From the NCBI RefSeq assembly GCF_943736985.1, contig NZ_CALSFS010000002.1, positions 248,001-312,000 on the forward strand: a stretch of 64,000 bases of DNA. Reading direction: 5' to 3'. This document shows positions 43,291-51,153 of the stretch, piece after piece (position 1 is the first letter of the stretch; each line of letters opens with the position of its first letter). The position numbers and the translations under genes are program-made. The notes under the pieces are model-generated. The model ran no database searches. It had not been told where the DNA came from and saw nothing but the letters and a program-made list of their open reading frames with translations. The stretch comes from Clostridium sp. Marseille-Q2269. GTDB taxonomy: Bacteria; Bacillota; Clostridia; Clostridiales; Clostridiaceae.

Positions 43291-43464
43291 ATGAATAATT
43301 TACAATTAAAAACTTTAAATCTAAGAATTTATTATTTAAAGCAATATTTATATACTTTAATAGATAAACATGACTTATGTAATGATGAAGTGATAGAATG
43401 TAGTAAAGAACTGGACAAGCTTATTGTAGAATATGAGAACAAAAAGTATAAAAATTTATATTAA
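43291..43464 (+). CDS. Spo0E-family aspartyl-phosphate phosphatase
   Basis: 57 residues, encoded from the ATG at 43291 with GGAG 8 bases upstream. The C-terminal half reads SKELDKLIVEYE, the SxxLDxLIxxY signature of Spo0E-like phosphatases. These small two-helix proteins remove phosphate from Spo0A and delay sporulation. The N-terminal helix carries LRIYYLKQYLYTLI. It is shorter than B. subtilis Spo0E but typical of clostridial members. A hairpin terminator follows immediately. It is downstream of the DnaA-box-like cluster, which is suggestive but unproven regulation. Confidence 0.85.
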   Translation: MNNLQLKTLNLRIYYLKQYLYTLIDKHDLCNDEVIECSKELDKLIVEYENKKYKNLY

Positions 43465-43471
43465 TAAAATA

Positions 43472-43500
43472 ACCACAGAAATATCTGTGGTCTTATTTTT
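43472..43500. terminator. Terminator between spo0E-like and the acidic protein gene
   Basis: The stem ACCACAGA / TCTGTGGT (43472-43479 with 43484-43491) is followed by TCTTATTTTT. It is shared by the two convergent genes. Confidence 0.85.
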
Positions 43501-43888
43501 AATAAACAAATCCTATAATTTCATCTATATCTACATTTTTACCTTTTTCATAAAAAACTACAATAAATTCGTTTACTCCATTATCTACAGTGTCATCATA
43601 ACATATATACTGAGCTTCTATGTCTAAGTCCTCTTTTAAATCTTCAAGTATATCTTCTATATTATCTCTTGATATATCATTTAAATAAGGCTTATATAAA
43701 TCTTCCTCTTCTTCATCTGAATCTTTTTTTGAATATTCTTCTTCAGCATATGCTCTAGCTGCTAATACTTCTTCATCATCAAATTCATAATAAATTTTAA
43801 CTGGGAAAACATCCTCATTATATTCTATTTCTTCAATATTATATATGTCGTTGTCGTTTAAATAATCTACTATTTCTTCTTTATTCAT
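43499..43888 (-). CDS. Acidic hypothetical protein
   Basis: 129 residues, very rich in Asp and Glu with a run of acidic residues near 56-62. The alternating segments VFPVKIYYEFDDEE and EFIVVFYEKGK look like beta strands. I do not recognise the family. There is no signal peptide or membrane segment, so it should be cytoplasmic. AGGAGG lies just before the ATG, and the frame is intact, so it is a real gene. It converges on the spo0E-like gene with a shared terminator. Confidence 0.75.
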   Translation of the reverse strand: MNKEEIVDYLNDNDIYNIEEIEYNEDVFPVKIYYEFDDEEVLAARAYAEEEYSKKDSDEEEEDLYKPYLNDISRDNIEDILEDLKEDLDIEAQYICYDDTVDNGVNEFIVVFYEKGKNVDIDEIIGFVY

Positions 43889-44289
43889 TTTAATCCTCCT
43901 ATTTATTTATAATTAAATTATTTAAATATTATTTTTATTAATTCAACGAATTTTTAAAAAAATCCTCCAATTAATTTAATATATGTATTCATCATTTATA
44001 AATATGTGTTAATTTTAAAAATAAATTAACAATTACTAAGTTTCCTTAAATATCATTTTACCCAATATATAAATTTTAAACCTAATTATTACTCAAAACA
44101 TTCTATATCTAAAGATAATTTTCTAAATTGAAGATATTTCATATTCCTATATAAAATATAGGAGCACTAAAACTAATTGTTTTTTAGTGCTCTTTATATT
44201 TAAAATAATCTATTTTATTATTTTCACTTATTTATACCCTAAATCACTCTATTTCACTGTAAATTAAAAAATCTATTAATAACCTTATC
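43889..44289. other. 400-bp intergenic region with one hairpin
   Basis: No gene was seen. It probably holds the promoter of the acidic protein gene at its left. The hairpin at 44162-44192 is the only clear structure. Confidence 0.5.
44162..44192. terminator. Terminator-like hairpin downstream of the flavodiiron gene
   Basis: GAGCACTAAAA pairs with TTTTAGTGCTC (44162-44172 with 44182-44192), with a T run on the plus strand and a weaker one on the minus strand. The nearest transcript end is the flavodiiron gene, about 100 bases away. Confidence 0.65.
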
Positions 44290-45459
44290 TTAAAGAAGTT
44301 TTATAAATTTATCTATAAATTCATCTGCTCTTTTAAAATCATCTTCACTTGGAACAAACTTAAATTTAAAAGGTTCTTCTACAACTTTTAATTTTAAACC
44401 TCTCAATCTATCTGTCATAAGAGATGGGCCTTCACCGCTCCATCCATAAGATCCAAAGGCACCTGCTGCTTTTCCTCTATTAGTTATAACACCTATATGA
44501 CTCATTACATCCCAAACTGGTTTTACTGCATCTTGATTTATAGTTGGAGATCCCAAGATTATTCCTGTAGAATTTTCTATTAATTCTAATGCCTTTTCCA
44601 TAGTAATAGAAGTTATCTCATTACCTTCTGCTTTAATTCCTTTTTCATTAAGTTTTTTAACTAAATACTCTCCCATATGTTCTGTATTTCCATAAGCTGA
44701 AATATATAAAACTTGAATATTTTGTTGTTTTGTATCTTCTGTAGCCCATTTTCTATAAAGATCTATATACTTAGAAATATCTTGTGTATGAACAGGACCG
44801 TGACTTGTAGCTACCATATCAAAATCTAAATCTTTTATTTTTTCTAATCCCATCAATACAAATTTTTTAAATGGTCCCATGATAACATCAAAATAATATC
44901 TCATTTCTTCTAGATAATCTCCAGAACAAGTGTCTGTTATACAACCTTCTGGGCAGTAATGACAACCTAGAAAATCACAAGTAAATAATACTTTTTCATT
45001 TTCAGCATAAGTAAACATAGTATCTGGCCAATGTAGATTTGGCGCAGTTATAAACTTTAATGTAGTTTTTCCTAAATTTAATTCTTTAGGTGCTGGTAAA
45101 CTATTAAATTCCTTATTTATGATATCTTTAATGTAGATTAACGCTGCTCGTGATCCTATAACTGTTGCATCTGGATACATTTCTACCAATTTACTTAGAG
45201 ATCCACTATGATCTAGTTCTGTATGTTGAACAATTATATAGTCAACCTTTTTATCTCCTATTATTCCTTTTATATTTTCCATGTATTCATCAAAATAACC
45301 ATCTTTAACACAATCTATAAGAGCTACTTTTTCATCATCTATAAGATATGCATTATATGTTGTTCCTCTTTTAGTTTCCATTATAATATCAAAAACTCTC
45401 AATTCTGGATTTTTAACTCCAACCCAATGAATATTGTTTTTCAATTGTACGCTTGACAT
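44290..45459 (-). CDS. A-type flavodiiron protein (FprA family)
   Basis: 389 residues. The N-terminal metallo-beta-lactamase-like domain has the diiron ligands HTELDH (79-84) and HWPDTMFTY and DFLGCHYC. The C-terminal flavodoxin domain begins [17 protein letters not shown] (about 250-266). Such proteins reduce oxygen or nitric oxide to water or nitrous oxide and protect anaerobes. The electron donor is normally rubredoxin, not found here. It has a GGAGG ribosome binding site, is monocistronic and has no attached rubredoxin domain. Confidence 0.95.
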   Translation of the reverse strand: MSSVQLKNNIHWVGVKNPELRVFDIIMETKRGTTYNAYLIDDEKVALIDCVKDGYFDEYMENIKGIIGDKKVDYIIVQHTELDHSGSLSKLVEMYPDATVIGSRAALIYIKDIINKEFNSLPAPKELNLGKTTLKFITAPNLHWPDTMFTYAENEKVLFTCDFLGCHYCPEGCITDTCSGDYLEEMRYYFDVIMGPFKKFVLMGLEKIKDLDFDMVATSHGPVHTQDISKYIDLYRKWATEDTKQQNIQVLYISAYGNTEHMGEYLVKKLNEKGIKAEGNEITSITMEKALELIENSTGIILGSPTINQDAVKPVWDVMSHIGVITNRGKAAGAFGSYGWSGEGPSLMTDRLRGLKLKVVEEPFKFKFVPSEDDFKRADEFIDKFIKLL

Positions 45460-45776
45460 ATTTTTACCTCCTGTATTTTAAGAAATATTTTCATAATGTA
45501 CTAACTTTACCTTTACATTTCTCTTTACATTTATTTTAACATATTAAAAGAAAATATTAAATACTAATAATTATCTATGTAGTTTAATAATGCTTTCTAT
45601 GGAGCACTCTAACTTTAATACTTAAAATATTTATAATTATTCAACAAAAAAGCTCTTATCCTCAAAATAATACTATATATAAATATACAATATTATTACA
45701 ATCTTAAAATAAAGGATAGTAGCTTTTTAAATATTTTTTAATATAATTTTAAATAAGAATTGTAGAATATCTTTTT
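45460..45776. other. 317-bp intergenic region
   Basis: AT-rich, with no gene, RNA or clear hairpin found. It should contain the promoter of the flavodiiron gene. The end of the ECF S-component gene lies at its right. Confidence 0.5.
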
Positions 45777-46283
45777 TTATTTTGATGACATATCAGAAAC
45801 TAATTTTATGTTTAAGGTCTTAGATAATGCTTTTACTAAAGCAAATGCTATTATACCATCTACAAAATGATGAAGCACAGATCCTACACCTACAATAACT
45901 AATATTTTATATAGTGTAAATCCAAATGGAACTACTGCTATAGCTTCTAAGGCTCCATGTATAGGGGCTGTTATAGCTATTACCTTTTTAAATGATATTC
46001 CTTTCTTTATAAGAATAGCTCCTATAAGTCCAACAAATGTATGCATAAAAGCTCTAGCTGCTATAACTAAAGGGGTTGATACTAAGAATCCTAAGGCTGA
46101 ACCAAATCCCACCATAACAGCTGAAGCTGGACCTAATAACATAGCTATAAATAAAGGCACATGAGATGCTAATGTAGCTGTAAAAGGTCCTATCTGAATT
46201 TTTAAAAATCCAAAAGCTAAAGGAATTACTATGGCTAAAGCAGTTAAAACTGCAGCATAAGTCATCTTTCTTATATTTTTCAT
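45777..46283 (-). CDS. ECF transporter S component
   Basis: 168 residues with about six hydrophobic segments. TYAAVLTALAIVIPL at the start, LASHVPLFIAMLLGP and the final GSVLHHFVDGIIAFAL fit small substrate-binding S components of energy-coupling-factor vitamin transporters. The A and T subunits are not adjacent, so it probably shares the common ECF module. The vitamin is not certain; niacin, queuosine precursor or similar is possible. The open frame reaches 46328, but AGGAGGAAGG precedes the ATG at 46283. A promoter with a palindrome directly downstream suggests a dedicated repressor. Confidence 0.8.
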   Translation of the reverse strand: MKNIRKMTYAAVLTALAIVIPLAFGFLKIQIGPFTATLASHVPLFIAMLLGPASAVMVGFGSALGFLVSTPLVIAARAFMHTFVGLIGAILIKKGISFKKVIAITAPIHGALEAIAVVPFGFTLYKILVIVGVGSVLHHFVDGIIAFALVKALSKTLNIKLVSDMSSK

Positions 46284-46306
46284 TTTCCTTCCTCCTGTAT
46301 AGTTAA

Positions 46307-46318
46307 GTGTATATACAC
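46307..46318 (-). promoter_or_regulatory. Palindrome in the ECF gene leader
   Basis: GTGTATATACAC is a perfect 12-bp palindrome just after the -10 element, in the transcript start area. A second GTATAC lies inside the -10 itself. This is a likely operator, but the regulator is unknown. Confidence 0.45.
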
Positions 46319-46319
46319 C

Positions 46320-46348
46320 AGTATACATTGAAAAATTGATTTTGTAAA
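46320..46348 (-). promoter_or_regulatory. Promoter of the ECF S component
   Basis: Minus strand: TTTACA (46348-46343), a 17-base spacer, TATACT (46325-46320). It lies 36 bases upstream of the start codon. Confidence 0.7.
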
Positions 46349-46455
46349 TATGAATTTTTTACTTTTATTTATACAAAATAATTATGAAATTATATAATTA
46401 ATGATGAACTTAGAATTCTTTATAAAAACAATATAAAGTTATTATTAATTATGTA

Positions 46456-46484
46456 TTGACAGTATATATGAAATAAATTAACAT
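46456..46484 (+). promoter_or_regulatory. Promoter of the selenoprotein gene
   Basis: A perfect TTGACA (46456-46461) is followed after 17 bases by TAACAT (46479-46484). The candidate operator lies directly downstream. The start codon is at 46523. Confidence 0.6.
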
Positions 46485-46490
46485 ATAAAT

Positions 46491-46507
46491 ATACCCCATA
46501 AGGGTAT
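46491..46507 (+). promoter_or_regulatory. Candidate CsoR/CstR operator at the selenoprotein promoter
   Basis: ATACCCCATAAGGGTAT has 6-bp perfect arms (ATACCC and GGGTAT). It has the same 17-bp length and outer arms as the site at the CsoR-family gene (21534-21550). It lies at about the transcription start, a typical place for repression. Confidence 0.6.
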
Positions 46508-46522
46508 GGAGGTGTTTCTAGT

Positions 46523-46825
46523 ATGATAAAAATAGATGATAAAGCATTACAGATAATAAAAGAAAAAAATTCAAACTTTATAATTAATGTAATAACCACA
46601 AGTTGTGGTGGATGAGGCTCCAATGGAAGAGAAATAAAAAATCTCAGTGTTGAGATTTCAAAAACATACCCATCCAAGGATCTTTTTAACAGTTTTGAAT
46701 ATGATGGAATAAAAATATTTATAAATAAATCTCTAAAATTAGGAGAAGAAGTATTAGTTTATCATAAACTTAAATTACCTTTAATAGGTGCAGTATATGG
46801 AGTTAAAGGCGTTATAATTCCTTAA
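46523..46825 (+). CDS. Selenoprotein with in-frame UGA (CC/Se-motif or HesB-like type)
   Basis: The frame from ATG 46523 to TAA 46823-46825 gives 100 residues if the TGA at 46613-46615 is read as selenocysteine (residue 31) in the context TTSCGGUGSN. Coding quality is equal on both sides of the TGA: EISKTYPSKDLF, then YDGIKIFINKSLKLGEE and a final AVYGVKGVIIP. A hairpin (46639-46646 with 46651-46658) has a GTGT loop starting 31 bases after the UGA, which fits bacterial SECIS geometry. The Cys-Gly-Gly-Sec motif suggests a redox or metal-binding role. GGAGG precedes the ATG. The precise family name is from memory. Confidence 0.85.
46613..46658 (+). promoter_or_regulatory. Bacterial SECIS element candidate
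   Basis: The element consists of the UGA codon at 46613-46615 and the downstream hairpin AAATCTCA-GTGT-TGAGATTT (46639-46658). The loop begins with G, and the UGA-to-loop distance is 31 bases, within the 16-37 base range usual for SelB-recognised hairpins. Confidence 0.7.
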
Positions 46826-46897
46826 TATATAATATTTTAATTTATCTTATGACTATAAACATATAAATACATTTTAAAGAATTCATGTTTATATTAA

Positions 46898-46935
46898 AAA
46901 AGCTATAAATTTGAAATATCAAATTTATAGCTTTT
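46898..46935. terminator. Terminator after the selenoprotein gene
   Basis: The 17-bp perfect stem AAAAGCTATAAATTTGA / TCAAATTTATAGCTTTT has a 4-base loop. It probably also terminates the convergent small gene at 47033. Confidence 0.88.
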
Positions 46936-47032
46936 AATATATTTTATATAACAATATTTATATAAACTTTTATAAAACTTTAATTAATAATTATTATAAA
47001 AATATATAGTTTACATATTAACCATATACATA

Positions 47033-47323
47033 TTATGTTAATGAATGAATAAAATCTTTTAATCTTTCTTTATCATTTAAAATAACTACGTGAAAATTAT
47101 TTTCTTTTAATTTCAAATTAAGATTATTAGATATACCCAATGTAATAATAGTATTTACATTGTTATTTTTTAAAAATTCCGCTATATCTTCTTCGGTTTT
47201 TTTTACAATCATATGTTGCTCTGTAAACTTATCTTCTTTTAATGTATAAAATGTAAACCTACTAGTATCTTCTTCTAGCTGACATATTTCATTTTCTTCT
47301 ATTGGAATAACTATATTTTTCAT
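47033..47323 (-). CDS. Small protein, possibly NifX/NifB-C-terminal-like fold
   Basis: 96 residues. The start MKNIVIPIEENEICQLEEDTSRFTFYTL and the later INTIITLGISNNLN pattern (in this protein NTIITLGISNN) recall the dinitrogenase iron-molybdenum cofactor biosynthesis family. Its usual histidine-containing FGRA motif is missing. It is cytoplasmic, with no membrane segments. The next gene upstream encodes a nucleoside hydrolase, and no nitrogenase gene is nearby. I treat it as a conserved hypothetical with a tentative fold. GTGTTTATATG shows only a weak ribosome binding site. Confidence 0.6.
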   Translation of the reverse strand: MKNIVIPIEENEICQLEEDTSRFTFYTLKEDKFTEQHMIVKKTEEDIAEFLKNNNVNTIITLGISNNLNLKLKENNFHVVILNDKERLKDFIHSLT

Positions 47324-47449
47324 ATAAACACCTACTATCTTAAAACGATTTTATTATAAAGCAAATCTTAATATAATGCTCTGTAATATTTAAATGAATA
47401 TGAACTATTCTTATAAATAAACTTTACTTTAATTTTAGAATCATCCCAT

Positions 47450-48319
47450 TTATAGTTTTGCCCAATTTTCAATAAGAATACTATTAAACTTATCTACATC
47501 TATTATATTATTGGGCATATTCACTTTAAAGCCTTCATTATCTTTATTTAAAGTTATCATTCCAGATTTTAATTTTTCCATATTAGGATTTATATATACA
47601 AAATTTTCATTAAAAAGTTCCTTATTAGTTATATACATAGCTGCTGCTGCATCCCAATTACAAAATCCTTTTATGTTAAAGGTTTTTTCCATAGAATTAA
47701 ACCAAGGCTCTATTTCATTATATGCAGACCTTAATATTTTATTAGAGCTATTTTTAAGTAAATTTAATTCTTTTTCCCTAAACAGTGCTTGAAGAGTAAC
47801 ATGTCCATCTAATATAGTTATATCAGCTCCTGAAGTCAATACACTATAAGAAGCTTCATAGTCACAAGATAAGTTTAATTCTTTAACCTGTACCCCTGAA
47901 ATCATCAGCGGTTTGGTTATGCCCCCCATTAATACAATACTTTTCACATTTTTATAAAAATTTTCATCGTATAAATATGCTCCATATAAGTTAGACATAG
48001 ATCCTGTAGCAAGTACAGTTATTTCTCCTTTATATCTACTAGCACTTATAGCTAAAAATTTAGCTGCCTCGCTAATTCGACCATTCTTTAGATCTCCACC
48101 TTTAAATATAGGTTTATATTCTTTATCTAAAAGATTCATAATTCTAAGATTATTTTCATGAACTTCTTCTACAGAGCCATTGCCATGAGTTGATGTTAAA
48201 CCAATTAACTCCACATTTTCATTGCCTATAAGATACATTAAAGTTAAACCATCATCTACATCTTTATGTTGAAGTCCCATGGTGTTATCACAATCATAAA
48301 TAATCTTATACCTATGCAT
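47450..48319 (-). CDS. Nucleoside hydrolase (IunH-like)
   Basis: About 289 residues. The N-terminal YDCDNTMG...DVDDGLTLMYLI is the calcium-binding aspartate cluster of ribonucleoside hydrolases, with DNTMG in place of the usual DTDPG. LIGLTSTHGNGSVEEVHENNLR and VLATGSMSNLYGAYL follow, with a late NWDAAAAMYI. It cleaves nucleosides to base and ribose, and the base preference is unknown. ATGs at 48325 and 48319 are both possible; the second has better spacing from GGAG. It ends 125 bases before the small NifX-like gene and begins right after def. Confidence 0.85.
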   Translation of the reverse strand: MHRYKIIYDCDNTMGLQHKDVDDGLTLMYLIGNENVELIGLTSTHGNGSVEEVHENNLRIMNLLDKEYKPIFKGGDLKNGRISEAAKFLAISASRYKGEITVLATGSMSNLYGAYLYDENFYKNVKSIVLMGGITKPLMISGVQVKELNLSCDYEASYSVLTSGADITILDGHVTLQALFREKELNLLKNSSNKILRSAYNEIEPWFNSMEKTFNIKGFCNWDAAAAMYITNKELFNENFVYINPNMEKLKSGMITLNKDNEGFKVNMPNNIIDVDKFNSILIENWAKL

Positions 48320-48337
48320 TAGCATTCTCTCCTTTTT

Positions 48338-48808
48338 TTATTCTATTTGTTCTACTTTGTATACCTTTTTCGCTTTGTCTATATAAACAATACCATCCAA
48401 ATGATCATACTCATGGCAAAAGGCATCCTTTAACAGTCCTGTTGATTCATAAGTAACTTCTTCACCTTTTTCATTTAATCCTGTTATAATAATTCTTCTT
48501 GGCCTAATAACAATTCCTTCATAACCAGGATAACTTAAACATCCTTCTTCACTTTCTTCTTTACCTACTCTTTTCAAAAAACTAGGGTTTATTAAAATTA
48601 TAGGTTCTTGTCCATTTCTTAAATCTATAATAAAAATTCTTTTTAAATATGCTATTTGAGGTGCTGCAAGTCCAATACCAGTACCATCATATAAAGTATC
48701 TTTTAAATCTTTTATAATATCTTTAATTTCATCATTAATAGAATCTACTTTTTTACTAACTTTTTTTAATGTTTTATTTCCAACTTGTAATATTTCTTTT
48801 ACTGCCAT
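48338..48808 (-). CDS. def: Peptide deformylase
   Basis: 156 residues. It removes the formyl group from new proteins. The three active-site motifs are complete: GTGIGLAAPQ (43-51), EEGCLSYPG (Cys90) and the metal-binding HEYDH (132-136). An open frame extends 40 codons further upstream without homologous content, so the ATG at 48808 (MAVKEILQVG) was chosen, though its ribosome binding site is weak (AAGAG). It lies just upstream of the nucleoside hydrolase on the same strand and may be cotranscribed with it. Confidence 0.96.
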   Translation of the reverse strand: MAVKEILQVGNKTLKKVSKKVDSINDEIKDIIKDLKDTLYDGTGIGLAAPQIAYLKRIFIIDLRNGQEPIILINPSFLKRVGKEESEEGCLSYPGYEGIVIRPRRIIITGLNEKGEEVTYESTGLLKDAFCHEYDHLDGIVYIDKAKKVYKVEQIE

Positions 48809-49064
48809 AATACTCTTAAAGCTAAATGCTTTAAAATCCCTCCTTCTTGTTATGCATAAACTTTTATTATGTATAATTAAATTATACATAATATTGGCAC
48901 AAAATGCGAGATTATTATTATAAATCATTATTTTAATAATAAATTTAGTTATATCTATATCTAAATTTATATACCTATTTTAAATATATGCATAAAGTCA
49001 CTATTTTATTAAAATCATTTATACATATATGATAATTTTAAAATTTAAAATATTTGCTTAAATA

Positions 49065-49089
49065 AAAAGCAGCGAAAATCGCTGCTTTT
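49065..49089 (-). terminator. Terminator of the V-ATPase operon
   Basis: The 11-bp perfect stem AAAAGCAGCGA / TCGCTGCTTTT has a 3-base loop, followed by TTATTT. It abuts the atpD stop codon. Confidence 0.93.
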
Positions 49090-49739
49090 CTATACCATAT
49101 TACTTTGCTTTTCTTCCATCATGCTCTTAATTTTCATAAGTCTTGTTACTGTACTTCTCTCATTTTCATCTAACTTCATTTGTATAAATCTTATAGTTTC
49201 TTCAAGTTGAGGTATAGTCATATATTCTAAAGCATTAACTCTTCTTCTAGTTTTCTCAATTTCGTCTGCCATTAGCTGACATGCTTTTTCTACCTTAGCT
49301 AATTCTAAAAGTTTAGGTAAAATACTATATAATTTTTCTATAGCACCATCTAATTCGGCAGAAGTATTTGAAAACCATATGGAAATATACTTCCTTTATC
49401 TCCCTCTAATTTTCTTTTGAAGTCAAATATAGGTACATTAACACTCATGATATTCTGTGTTTTTACATCTACAGAAATACTTTCCTTTGGATAAGCTACG
49501 GCTTCCTCTAAAAACTCAGGAGACATAACCGCACTAGCCATTAAAAAGTCTTTAAAAGATCCTTCTAACTCTTTTTCTACATCTTTTCTAAGTTCATTAT
49601 TTTTTTTTATCATATCTATAAATCTTCTCATAAGCTCATCTTGCTTATCTTTTAAGAGTTTATGTCCTCTGGTGGCTGTTGTTAACCTCTTTTTAAGTTT
49701 AGTGAGCTCCATTCTAGTAGGATTTACATTTAATTTCAT
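49090..49739 (-). pseudogene. atpD: V-type ATPase subunit D, frameshifted
   Basis: The central-stalk subunit D should be one frame of about 217 residues. Here the frame from ATG 49739 ([19 protein letters not shown]) runs to [11 protein letters not shown] and stops near 49350. The rest, [13 protein letters not shown] to [10 protein letters not shown], continues in another frame to 49090. The break lies at TATGGTTTTCAAAT: one T fewer than needed for GGT TTT TCA AAT. Loss of one base in a T run (49371-49374) explains it exactly. Sequencing error, a true mutation or ribosomal slippage on UUU are all possible. It is the last gene of the V-ATPase operon. Confidence 0.9.
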
Positions 49740-49767
49740 AAAGATCACTCATCCCTTTTAATGGTTA

Positions 49768-51153
49768 TTATTTGCTTTCTTCAGCTTTATTTAAATATTT
49801 TTCTAGATATTCATCTCTTATTCTCTTAAGCTCTGACTTAGGTAAGATAGTTAACAATTTCCATCCAAGATTTAATGTTTCTTCTATAGTTCTATTAGTT
49901 GTAAATCCTTGTGATACATATTCTCCTTCGAAAGCATCTGCAAATTTAGCATACAATTTGTCTGCATCGGATAACGCAGATTCCCCAAGTATTACGGATA
50001 ATTCTTTAGCTTGCTTACCCTGTGCATAAGCTGCAAATAATTGGTTCATTGTATCTGCATGATCCTCTCTAGTTTTGCCTTTACCTATACCCTTATCTTT
50101 AAGTCTTGATAATGAAGGTAATACATCTATTGGAGGCATTATACCTTTTTTGTATAATTCTCTACTTAGTATTATTTGTCCTTCTGTTATATATCCTGTT
50201 AAGTCTGGAATTGGATGTGTTTTATCATCTTCAGGCATTGTAAGTATAGGAATTTGTGTTATAGAACCTTCTCTGCCTAAGATTCTTCCAGCTCTTTCAT
50301 ATAAAGTTGAAAGATCTGTATATAAGTATCCCGGATATCCACGTCTACCTGGAACTTCTTTTCTAGCCGCAGATACTTCACGAAGAGCTTCACAGTAGTT
50401 TGTTATATCAGTCATTATAACAAGTACATGCATTCCTTTTTCAAAGGCTAAGTATTCAGCTGCAGTAAGAGCCATTCTAGGTGTTGCAATTCTTTCTATA
50501 GCTGGATCGTTAGCTAAGTTTATAAATAAAACTGCCCTATCTATAGCCCCTGTCTTTGTAAAGTCATCAATAAAATATTGAGCTTCTTCAAAAGTTGTTC
50601 CTATAGCTGCAAATACAACAGCGAATTTTGAATCTGAATTTAAAACCTTTGCCTGTCTTGCAATTTGAGCCGCAAGTTCCGCATGAGGTAGACCAGATCC
50701 TGAGAAAACAGGGAGCTTTTGTCCCCTAACTAAAGTATTAAGTCCATCTATAGCTGAAACCCCTGTTTGAATAAATTCATCTGGATAGTTTCTTGCCACT
50801 GGATTTATTGGTATACCACTTATGTCTCTTTTTTCATCAGGAATTATTTTAGGTCCTCCATCTTTAGGATTACCAAGTCCATCAAATACTCTTCCTAACA
50901 TATCTTCAGAAACACCTAGCTCTAGAGGTTTGCCTAAGAATTTAACTTTAGCTCCTTTAATGTTTATTCCAGCTGAACCTTCAAATAATTGAACCAAAGC
51001 TTTATCTTTATTTAGTTCTAGAACTCTTCCACGTCTTTGTTCTCCATTATGAAGCTCTATTTCAACAAGTTCATCAAAGCTAACGCCTTCTACTTGATCA
51101 ACCAGCATAAGTGGTCCAACTACTTCTTTTACTGTTCTGTATTCCTTAAGCAT
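49768..51153 (-). CDS. atpB: V-type ATPase subunit B
   Basis: 461 residues. This is the non-catalytic regulatory subunit of the V1 hexamer. [16 protein letters not shown] at the start, [20 protein letters not shown] (about 149-168, the degenerate P-loop of B subunits) and [20 protein letters not shown] are characteristic. The start overlaps the atpA end by 8 bases (ATGCTTAA), so the A and B subunits are made in balance. It lies in order between atpA and atpD. Confidence 0.98.
   Translation of the reverse strand: MLKEYRTVKEVVGPLMLVDQVEGVSFDELVEIELHNGEQRRGRVLELNKDKALVQLFEGSAGINIKGAKVKFLGKPLELGVSEDMLGRVFDGLGNPKDGGPKIIPDEKRDISGIPINPVARNYPDEFIQTGVSAIDGLNTLVRGQKLPVFSGSGLPHAELAAQIARQAKVLNSDSKFAVVFAAIGTTFEEAQYFIDDFTKTGAIDRAVLFINLANDPAIERIATPRMALTAAEYLAFEKGMHVLVIMTDITNYCEALREVSAARKEVPGRRGYPGYLYTDLSTLYERAGRILGREGSITQIPILTMPEDDKTHPIPDLTGYITEGQIILSRELYKKGIMPPIDVLPSLSRLKDKGIGKGKTREDHADTMNQLFAAYAQGKQAKELSVILGESALSDADKLYAKFADAFEGEYVSQGFTTNRTIEETLNLGWKLLTILPKSELKRIRDEYLEKYLNKAEESK

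Noticed and set aside
46613-46615. TGA read as a nonsense mutation making a pseudogene
   Set aside because: The codon context Cys-Gly-Gly-Sec, a correctly placed hairpin and intact coding on both sides favour selenocysteine.
46420-46677. An 85-codon minus-strand open frame
   Set aside because: It lies antisense to the promoter and first half of the selenoprotein gene, which explains the region better.
49090-49272. A separate 60-residue gene at the end of the V-ATPase operon
   Set aside because: Its sequence is the normal C-terminus of subunit D, and one added base joins it to the preceding frame.
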